The position numbers and the translations under genes are program-made. A DNA stretch of 64,000 nucleotides. Source: Coprinopsis marcescibilis. Taxonomy: Eukaryota; Basidiomycota; Agaricomycetes; Agaricales; Psathyrellaceae. This document shows positions 55,933-64,000 of this stretch, in pieces; within the stretch, counting starts at the first letter, position 1, and each line of letters begins with the position of its first letter. Under the pieces are notes generated by a model that saw nothing but the letters and a program-made list of their open reading frames with translations, was not told where the DNA came from and did no database searches. Location of the stretch: NCBI GenBank assembly GCA_004369085.1, contig ML210248.1, positions 38,361 to 102,360 of the forward strand, read 5' to 3'.

Positions 55933-57572
55933 ATGACAGTCGAACTCCCTCCAGAGATTTGGGATATTATTGCACAACACTTTCAGGGGCAGCAGCTCAT
56001 ATCGCTTATGGGCGTCAACCGAACATTCATGGTGCATGCGATGAAGGAGAAGTATCGGGTACTGAGCCTGGTTTGGCTGACCGATCGCGTGCTCAAACGG
56101 CTGGAGATCTTGAGGTAATTGATATTCGTCACCGCTGCATGACCTGTACTCACTGAGGGACGGTATAGCAAAGAAGATTATATCGCCGAGCATGTGAAAT
56201 CGGTTTCCTTGCAGTACATTCTCATACCTGGGGTTCTTGCTAGGAAGCCTCTACCCTCACATCCTTTCCATCGCAAGCTCAAGTCCTTTGCGGCGAAGGC
56301 CTACAAGAAGCTCACCCCTAGCCGTGGAGGCAAGGCCAAGATCACCTTCGACGAGGCATCGGAGCTTATATCCAAAGTGCTTCCCCGTCTAAAGTACCTC
56401 ACCGAGGTAACAGTCAATTACGGGGAAAGTGCGGTGGAATCTCCAGTGCCTTCAATCCCTTGGAATATTTACTCGCATACACTGCGTACGCTCCACCTGT
56501 GGATCTCCAGCATCACTGAGATAGAGGCACATCACCTTCCTCTCGACATCGACTTCCCCCAACTCTCAGAGCTAAGCATCCGCTTGGATCACGCACGCAA
56601 GTGTACTGCACTTGTCTCCCCACCTGAGATCAGCAAGATAATCGCCTTCATCAACAGGTTCCAAAAGACGTTAACTTCTCTAACGTTCGTGAACAGAGAG
56701 GAGGGGGACATCTGGCAGGGAGCGTTCAATTCGCTAGGCTACTTTCCCAATCTCACCTCGGTGGACCTTGACACTATCAAGGGCGACTTTGGCTTCCTAG
56801 CGCGACACGCAGATTCTCTTCAGGAGCTAAAGTACTCATACAGCTTCTTTTCCGAGGCTCTATTGCCTATCGAGTTCACCAAGCTCAAAAACGTCTCGCT
56901 ATTCGCCTACGCATCAGCCCCCATTGGCTGGTGGGTATCCCCTTCACCTTTTATCCAGTCAATTCTCCACACAGTTCGTACCCTCCAGCTAGGCCGATGG
57001 TGTTCAAGCGACGACGTGACCGCCTTCCTATCCACGGCAACCGCCATAGCACAAGGACGGGCGTCGGGGCTCCCGCTGGAAGAATTGTCCATGACATTGA
57101 GATCCCTATCGCCCGTCGTCTTACCGTCACTGGCGGGCGCATTCCCACAGTTGCGGACCCTGGAGATCTACATTCACGAACTCGTGACCGATGGTGCGGA
57201 TCCTATCATCCCAGACGAGTTTTTCCCGTCATTTGGCGAGGTACGTATTCGAGAATGGTATGGCAGATATGCAGAAGCACTGACCGAGAGTAATGTCAGA
57301 ACTCTGAGTGGGAAGACACCCCGTTTATTGTGCACTTGCAAGGCGCCCTTGCGGGAGTGCGATGGGGTCTCGAGGATATCAGCATCAAGAGACGGGGATG
57401 CTGTTACGAGCCCATTATCTGGGGCTTGATGATCATCTGTGCGCAGTTCATTCCTTCGATCTCAAGCTTTGACTCCCAGGGCGACATGAGCGTTCCCGAC
57501 TATATCAGAATACCAGCAGATTTTTCCGAGACCCTCCTGATGAAACACGGCCATATCGCTTGGGAATCTTAA
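55933..57572 (+). CDS. F-box/LRR-like protein FBX4
   Basis: Three exons, 55933-56114, 56169-57240 and 57300-57572, join in phase to 508 residues. The F-box is LPPEIWDIIAQHFQGQQLIS, followed by LMGVNRTFMVHAMKEKYR. The body includes FINRFQKTLTSLTFVNREE, YFPNLTSVDLDTIKGDFGFL and WWVSPSPFIQSILHTVRTL. The last exon gives VRWGLEDISIKRRGCC and WGLMIICAQFIPSISSFDSQG. Intron positions and phases equal those of FBX1, FBX3, FBX5 and FBX6. This copy has no frame break and is the best full-length model of the family in the window. Likely SCF substrate adaptor; target unknown. Confidence 0.85.
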
Positions 57573-58998
57573 CATGTATAGTACAGTTACAAGACATGAC
57601 AATCTAACTCTATTTATATATCTGAAGCACACAAGTCGTGACACGGGAAGGCAGCAGATGGGTACGAGGATTACCATGGTAAAGCCCACCCAGTAAAGTT
57701 GGCCTGTCACTCTAGATATGGTATGGCGCGCAGTTGGCAGTACTCCACGAAGCAACTGTTGCAGGTGGCCCGGTTTAGACCCCTGATAAAAGTTAAAGGT
57801 GTAACTCGAGATCCTTTAAATTAAGTCGCCTGGCAGATGGAGGACGCAGCCCGTATTATATTTCGTTGTGAAGTTGGCGAGGCAGTACCCACGTCATTGA
57901 GTTATAAATGTTGTTGCGAAAGACCCTGCTGCATCACCGGGCTACTTCCTATGAGACGGCGCTGTCCTTGATTTATTGGTATCTCTCGAGATTTTTAATG
58001 ATCCCCGACTGTGCCTGACCGCTTGTGTATTACGACGACGACTCGGATTTTCAGCTAGGAGCGAGGAACGTCAGGACCAGTGGTAGGCATCGAGCAACGG
58101 TACGTACATCGGCTTGCAAAACGTCTTCGGCCCATCGACCCTGGGTTGCGCTGCAAGCCTGGCGTGGCTGGGGATGTGCTATTACTACCGTTGCGGTGGT
58201 AGAGGTACGACATGAAAAAGGCCAAGCCGAGATACCGAAATCGCCGAGGTTGGGGTGGGTTCATTGAATGGTTCTCTTGGTATTGCAGATCCTTGATTGC
58301 TTGGGTTTGTGAATTACAAAGGAGCTCTGAGGAGCTGAAAGGATCACTGCGCTTACTTGGTGAACTGGACAGTAATTTCGATCCTGTGGATTAAGTGTAA
58401 AGGAGGGATTACAACAACGGTTTGTATGGTGTATGTGTATGTGTAGGGGAGGCGGAGCGGGTAAATGGGAGCAGTTCAACGTTTGCTTGGGGAACGAGGC
58501 AAAGGCGAGACCTGTGGCCATGATGTGCCTCGTTGTGGCCATGTTCTACCAGTTATTTATAGGACTTTCTGTGGCTGTAAAAGTTTGAACTCGGTCCAGA
58601 TTTATGGCGTCTGGCATCCTGCTACCGGAAAAGAAATAAGCTCTAGGAATATGAGGAGAGATAAAGTTAAATAGGCAACGATTATTTCAGACCCTTCATC
58701 TGAGTATTGACCGTCTCGAGCCTCCTCTCCGTTCGAACAATACTTTGATTTCCACCTAGATTTACTCGAATACCGACAATCTGGCTGTAGTCAGGTTCAG
58801 TTAACGTTACCAGTGCACGTAAAACGATAATCGCGTTCGGAATCCTGATTTAAACCCCATAGGGATTATCAGAACAAATAACACTAGAACGTTAAAAAGA
58901 GTCGGCGAAGTCATTACCGAATTAAAATCCTTGGTACCGGAAAAGTCATCCAGACAAGGCACTGGAACATGGAAAAAAAAACGTCGAATATGCGACAT
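57573..58998. other. Long convergent region without a supportable gene
   Basis: 1.4 kb between the stops of FBX4 (plus) and URA5 (minus). A plus-strand stretch around 58025-58260 has short protein-like frames with possible splice signals, but no family match and no consistent phase. I leave it unassigned. Confidence 0.35.
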
Positions 58999-59730
58999 TT
59001 ATTTCAAGCCATATTTATCCCAGTACTGCTTCATGTCTTGGAGGTTCTTCTGCTCACCATGTCCCTCGAGCCACACCATCAGATCGCGCATCCGAAGGAT
59101 CGACAGAACCCGCCCCTCTCCGATCAGGTTCTCAATCTCCTTGACGGTGCTGCTCACACCGTCCTGCCCAACCTCCTCTCTGTTCAGAGCCTGAATCACG
59201 CCTACTACCTCTCCGCCATACTGTCTGACTGTTTCAATCGACCCTCGGACTGCCTTGCCAGAGGTCATGACGTCGTCCAGAATGAGGACACGCTTGCCCC
59301 TGACATCTACTCCGACGAGCTTTCCTCCCTCGCCGTGATCCTTGACTTCTTTACGGTCGTATGCGAACCCAACCGGGATGTTATGTTGGGTGAAAAGGGT
59401 GAGAGCAGTGGTCGAAGCAAAGGGGATTCCTTTATATGCTGGGCCAAAAAGGATGTCGAATTCGGGGATTAGCTTTGAGGCGATGGCGTCAGCTATTGTC
59501 TGTGCATATGCCTTGGACAGTGCAGCGAGAATAGGCCCTGTGCAGAGAAGACCGGCATTGAAGAAGTACGGAGAGATCCTGTAATGATCGGGTCGGTGGA
59601 ATCGTCTTCTTCAAATTATGCGACCGTACCTCCCGGATTTCAGAGTAAATGTGCCGAATTTAAGAGCATCTACAGACTTTGCGTGCTCAATTAGCTCGGA
59701 TTGGTGGCTAGCGAGGGATGTCGAGGCCAT
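58999..59730 (-). CDS. URA5: Orotate phosphoribosyltransferase
   Basis: OPRTase joins orotate and PRPP to make orotidine 5'-monophosphate, the fifth step of pyrimidine synthesis, in the cytosol. Two exons, 59730-59630 and 59578-58999, give 226 residues, the usual length. The N-terminus has FIEHAKSVDALKFG-like text (here LIEHAKSVDALKFGTFTLKS). The second exon starts ISPYFFNAGLLCTG, then FDILFGPAYKGIPFASTTAL and the conserved AYDRKEVKDHGEGG flexible-loop motif. The PRPP-binding signature is VLILDDVMTSGKAVR. The single intron splits the Arg codon just before ISPYFFNAG. The gene is intact and a familiar auxotrophic marker locus in fungi. Confidence 0.95.
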
Positions 59731-60498
59731 TGCGAAGAAGAGAAAACGTTGGTAGATTTTGGGTTGCTGAATTTTGTGATTGCCTTTATCTTATCTCCAA
59801 ATGATCGAGATTAGATGCTCTCGGGATTTCCCGTTCAGAAGCTCCACCACCGCTTAGAACTCGTCAATTTGGTCATACTGATAACATTTTCAGTTTATTT
59901 CTCTTCTCACTTTCATTGATGTACAAATCTCCTTCGTCACACTCAGCTCATCCGCCATTGTATTGGCTACTAATAGGCGCCAGGCAACCCCTTGACAAAT
60001 GCTCTTATTCTTCTCGCATGTCGGACAATTACGACTCGGAGAAGGAAAACAATGGCCACGGATAGTAGTCGATGACTAAAACTTGACCCAGATAATGATG
60101 GGCTCTTAGGGGTCTCCCAGCGCTTGAGCATGGAGCAATGGACTGCATATGTCCATTGTCGTAGCTTTCGTGGCGGGCCCGTACTAATTGAATGTGTCAG
60201 GCTAGATTCCGCGATAATTTCAGGAACGCACGAACCATCGAGGAACATACAGTGGTGGACGAGAGGAAGTCAGTTCTTCCAACAGTAAGTTCTATATCCT
60301 TCTCAAGTACTTGAATATGTCTGGACCTATGTCCCACTTTTGATGTTGGTCACATCCGAATGATTCGACGCCAAGGAGACGCCCATCATACATCATTTGA
60401 ATTCCCCACGCGTCACTAGCACTCGCGTCACGGTCGGCAGTAGAGAACGACAACCATTGAATATCAAGACCTTACTTGACCCTACTTCCCGTCCAACC
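59731..60498. other. Divergent intergenic region between URA5 and FBX5
   Basis: 768 bases between divergent starts. It contains the upstream element listed at 60367-60390. A minus-strand frame at 60248-59970 has no other support. Confidence 0.45.
60367..60390 (+). promoter_or_regulatory. 24-base upstream element shared by FBX5 and FBX6 (copy 1)
   Basis: This 24-base block (starts CGACGCCAAGGAG, ends CCCATCAT) recurs without mismatch at 63148-63171. It ends 108 bases before the FBX5 ATG, versus 106 in FBX6. Either a conserved promoter piece or simply recent duplication. Confidence 0.5.
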
Positions 60499-62122
60499 AT
60501 GACCGTAGAGCTCCCACCAGAAATATGGGACCTGATTGCGGGACACCTTCAGGGAGATTCTCTCATACCGCTCATGAGCCTCAACCGAGTTTTCATGCAG
60601 CTTGCGATGAGGGAGAAATACAGAGTAGTGAACCTTGCTTTTATCAATAAGCTAGGACACAGACGGCTGGAAACATTACGGTGAGGAGGAGCAGGAGGAG
60701 ACATAACCGCGAGATGCATGCTCACTGAGCTCTATCTGTAGCAACGAGGACTTGATTGCAGAGCTTGTGCGCTCGGTCTACATAGGGCAGGTCGCCCTTT
60801 CCACTACTGGTTGGCATCCGAGTCCCAATCTCTCTTTTCGTGGAAAGTTCAAATCTGTCGTGACCGACTCCTACCGGAAACTTACCGGAAAACAGAGTGC
60901 CAAATCCCACCTATCTACCATCTCCCCACATAATGCCATGAACCTGGTGTCCGACGTCCTTCCTCGCCTGAAGAATGTCACAACAATGTCTATCAATTAC
61001 CGAAACGATGAAACCGGCCCTGGTGGTTGGAGAATTTGCGACCCGAGTGCACAGTATCTTCCTTTCGACATCGATTTCCCCAAGCTCACGGAGCTACGCA
61101 TCCACACAGCTATCATTTGCCAATTCACCGGAATTATGATCCACGATACCAACATGCTCGCGCAATTTATCAACAAGTTCCAGAAGACGTTAACCCGCCT
61201 GTGTTTTTCTCATTATTCGGGCACCCCAGATCAAGACATTCAGATATACGACTCGCTGGTTCACTTCCCTAACCTCTCTCGGTCACCTTGGATCCCGGGA
61301 CCAGAGCATACGCGGATTTCATCAAACGACACGCCGACTCACTTCGATGGCTTCAATGCCCCATTGATTCATTTTCTGAGGCTCTAGGCCCCATCGAGTT
61401 CAGCAAGCTTGAAACAATCGCTTTGACTGCTGACACCGTCATCGGGTGGGAGCCAGAGAGCACCTGGTGGATAAGCGCTTCGCCGTTCTTAAAGTCGATC
61501 CTTCCTACAGTTAGAAGCCTCAGGATCAGTCATTGGTGCACTGGGGAAGAGATTGCAACTTTCCTTGAAACTGTGACCGGACTATCCGGTCACGTTGAAC
61601 CTCTACTGGCTGAGTTATCCATATGTTTTCAAACCTTCTCAATCGATGCACTTCCTGTCATAGCCTCCGCGTTCCCCAAATTGCGGACGTTAGAAATAAC
61701 GTTCCTCGACATCGATACAGAAGGTGCATTATGGACCTCCATCCAACCAGACAAGACATTCCCATTCACAGAGGTAAGTCGCACTGCGAGTTTCAAGTCA
61801 TTGTGGTGTCATCTAATTGCGGAGGAGCGCTGACTGCAATCACCAGAATCGACTGAAATACGTCCCATTCGCCAGACGATTGGGAGCATGTCTGTCAGGA
61901 GTAACATGGAGTCTACAAGATATCACAATCAAATGCCAGGGGGGGTGGTTCATGGACTTATCTATGTGGGGATTGATGCACATATGTGGTCAGCTCATTC
62001 CTTCGATTACGAGCTTCAACTCTACAGGAAACATGGTTTTGCCCGAAGATGTCAAGATTCCACCTAACTATCTAGATATTGTCTGCGCCAAACCTACTGT
62101 CAGCGAAACGGTGGGCGAATAA
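60499..62122 (+). pseudogene. F-box/LRR-like FBX5 with a one-base deletion
   Basis: The gene keeps the family plan: exon 1 60499-60680 with LPPEIWDLIAGHLQGDSLIP, exon 2 60742-61773 and exon 3 61847-62122 ending in WSLQDITIKCQ, WGLMHICGQLIPSITSFNSTG. Introns match FBX1, FBX3 and FBX4. The summed exons are one base short of a multiple of three. The frame changes near 61280, just after HFPNL, where FBX4 has FPNLTSVDL: upstream text stops at 61387, while family-like text resumes in the next frame as TLDPGTRAYADFIKRHADSL. As written, the protein loses its second half, about 250 residues. A single sequencing error is the alternative, and the rest of the gene looks well preserved, so the break is recent or artefactual. 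Confidence 0.75.
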
Positions 62123-62265
62123 AGTCAAGCCTCAAGGTTTATTTATTTAGAGTATTGTTCTTGCCCATGGCGTGGTTTAACTTTACGTTCTCACACAGTA
62201 CCGTAATGAGATATCCTCCTGGGGCTTTGGTGGGCTGCTAAATTTGTGATAGGTCTTGGGATGTA

Positions 62266-63024
62266 CAGTCAACACCGCGGTAACCCATACCCCTTGGTGG
62301 ACGTCAAAATGTATGGGTTACTGCGGGTCATGGGCTAGCACGGTATTTCCGTAAATGGAAATAAGTTCTCATATTATAGGGTAGTAAATAACTTGGGGAC
62401 AGAAATATGATCTACGCAACGGTTCTACGCACGTTAGGCGAAGTATCCAGTAATTATGCTGTCCTGTAGCACATTTTTTGCCTCTTGAGTGCCTCGAGAC
62501 GTAAGGTGCGCGTCAATCTAGAAATAAGACCCTCGAGATCGCGAGAGTACAACTCGTTGGATGAATTACGGTGGATACAGCCTATACAGTGTCTTTGCGG
62601 GTTGAGATTGGGGTGACTACTTCATCGTCATCTCCACGACCCAATTTGACGGTCAAGTCATCTCTGTGCTTCTCATTCTATTTGATGAGCAGTTTATAGC
62701 CATTTTCGAGGTCAATGAGATTGGGCCCAGTCGTATGGGACATAATGAGAGCGAAATCCAGGAGGGAGATAGTCTTGAAAAAGTAATAACTGGAAAATTC
62801 TCCATGTCACACATCATCGCTACCCATAACTCCATGGAATCTACTCCATTTTTGTCGAAAATTCCGGCAAAATTAGATCAAAACAATGGGTTGTACAGTC
62901 CCGGAGGCCATGGGTTATGGGTTACTGTAGGTATGGGTTAGACTTTAGATTTCCCCGCCTACCAACTTGGTGGATTGGAAAACCTATGGGTTACCACGGG
63001 TATGGGTTACCGCGGTGTTGACTG
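62266..63024. mobile_element. MITE-like element, 759 bp, 27-bp perfect terminal inverted repeats, TA duplication
   Basis: The left end starts CAGTCAACACCGCGGTAACC and continues CATACCC; the right end is its exact reverse complement over 27 bases (62998-63024). TA flanks both sides (62264-62265 and 63025-63026), as in Tc1/mariner/pogo (Fot1-like) insertions. Inside both ends are further GGGTTAC words, for example near 62320 and 62915-62995. No transposase is encoded; the one plus-strand frame at 62666-62941 does not resemble one. It lies between FBX5 and FBX6. Confidence 0.88.
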
Positions 63025-63147
63025 TATTATCTCCAAATCGGTATTATGTTATTCTTGTTGGCAGAACTTACATTGGGCATGGTACAGTGTGCGAGGGGAC
63101 CTCAAGCTGATGGCCAGTCCCTGCCCCTCTCCGCGAGCTATCCGAGG

Positions 63148-63171
63148 CGACGCCAAGGAGACGCCCATCAT
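63148..63171 (+). promoter_or_regulatory. 24-base upstream element shared by FBX5 and FBX6 (copy 2)
   Basis: Identical to 60367-60390 and ends 106 bases before the FBX6 ATG at 63278. It lies just downstream of the MITE, so the insertion spared it. Confidence 0.5.
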
Positions 63172-63277
63172 TTCCCCACTCTGAGTTAGTCAGTCAACGC
63201 TGATGGCTGTCACGCTCAGAGTACATTCCTCACTGTTGATACTTAGCTGAACTTTGAAGCCACCAGCACACACGAAC

Positions 63278-64000
63278 ATGAGGCGGAGAGCCATCGAGAA
63301 ACCTACACCCAAGAGCGTAGAGCTCCCACCGGAAATATGGGACCAGATTGCGGGACACCTTCAGGGGAATACTCTCGTACAGCTCATGGGCCTCAATCGT
63401 GTCTTCATGCAACATGCGTTGAGGGAGAAGTACAGCGAGGCCAACCTAATCTTTATCGATGAGCGAGGATACAGAAAGCTAGAATCAATACAGTGAGTCC
63501 GATCTAATAGAAGCGTAACCACGAGATAGTTATGCGCTGACCACCTTTTGTAGCAACGAAGAAGGCATTTCAGACCTTGTGCGCTCCGTCCACATAGGGC
63601 GAGTTCATTTTCCTAGGGTCTTCACTGTTGTGGGGTATCCGAGGTCCAATACAGTGGCAACCCCACTTTCCACCCTCGGAAAATTCAGATCCGCCGTGAG
63701 CAACAACTACCGGAAGCTCGCTGGAAAACAGACCCCAAAATCTGATCAAACTCCCAGTCACTATTTCCCATTCCCTCCCGACAAGGCGCTGAGTATGGTG
63801 TCGGATGTTCTTCCGCGCATGAAGAACGTCACAGCGATGTACGTCAATCACCGAGAAGATTCGGCCACTCAGTCACTTTGGAGGATTTGCAATCCGAATG
63901 CACAATATCTTCCTCTCGACGTCGACTTCCCCAACCTCACAGAGCTACACATTCGCACATCTGTCATTTCTCATATCACTGGAATTATGACTCAAGATTT
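63278..64000 (+). CDS. F-box/LRR-like protein FBX6, cut by the window end
   Basis: Exon 1 is 63278-63492 and exon 2 begins at 63554 and runs off the window. The N-terminus is 12 residues longer than in FBX5 (MRRRAIEKPTPK), then LPPEIWDQIAGHLQGNTLVQ and LMGLNRVFMQHALREKYS. Exon 2 gives DLVRSVHIGRVHFP, KLAGKQTPKS, MVSDVLPRMKNVTAMYVNH and LPLDVDFPNLTELHIRTSVI, aligning with FBX5 throughout. The first intron splits a codon after two bases as in all other copies. No frame break is seen up to the edge. FBX5 and FBX6 are the closest pair in the window and share upstream DNA. Confidence 0.82.

Noticed and set aside
58025..58542. Possible small gene between FBX4 and URA5
   Set aside because: Short frames on both strands, no consistent phase across candidate introns and no family match.
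62666..62941. 91-codon frame inside the MITE as a transposase
   Set aside because: Too short and lacks any DDE or HTH signature; part of it runs into the GGGTTAC subterminal repeats.
1..64000. CRISPR arrays, operons and prophage
   Set aside because: Spliced eukaryotic genes throughout; tandem repeats present are coding TPR units or microsatellites, with no repeat-spacer pattern.

Overview
The window looks like nuclear DNA of a mushroom-forming basidiomycete (Agaricomycete). Genes are dense on both strands, introns are mostly 50-65 bases with GT...AG ends, and many families are typical of this class: WW-like multi-pass membrane proteins, galactose-binding-like membrane proteins, NACHT-TPR proteins and expanded F-box families. 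Exon structures below were worked out by hand from splice signals, reading phase and family patterns; none is backed by RNA data.

Layout. 0.1-2.5 kb: splicing factor PRP3. 2.9-5.9 kb: WW-like membrane protein. 6.5-8.8 kb: low-complexity protein with RTRSGTI repeats. 9.2-14.8 kb: three tandem F-box genes (FBX1-3, my labels). 15.1-18.8 kb: two related membrane-anchored surface proteins with PPAY tails. 20.2-29.6 kb: an unknown basic protein and two convergent, related coiled-coil proteins ending in the same WHPD-type module. 30.2-32.7 kb: aspartokinase. 33.6-38.7 kb: a badly broken NACHT-TPR gene. 39.2-44.3 kb: two further F-box proteins around a gene fragment. 44.6-47.7 kb: aminopeptidase P. 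48.1-51.5 kb: MOV10/SDE3-type RNA helicase with an N-terminal CCCH finger. 51.8-54.7 kb: two paralogous small secreted proteins separated by a short hAT element. 55.1-55.5 kb: a TPR relic. 55.9-64 kb: FBX4, URA5, frameshifted FBX5, a TA-flanked MITE, and FBX6 running off the end.

Housekeeping genes (PRP3, aspartokinase, aminopeptidase P, URA5) are intact and sit among fast-evolving families. FBX1-6 share intron positions and C-terminal motifs, so they come from one local expansion. The two transposons have readable ends and target duplications. The most useful observations are the 4-base exon in PRP3, the paired WHPD-module genes, the two delimited non-autonomous transposons, the secreted pair with conserved introns, the heavily mutated NACHT-TPR gene with a dispersed relic about 20 kb away, and an upstream element conserved between FBX5 and FBX6.
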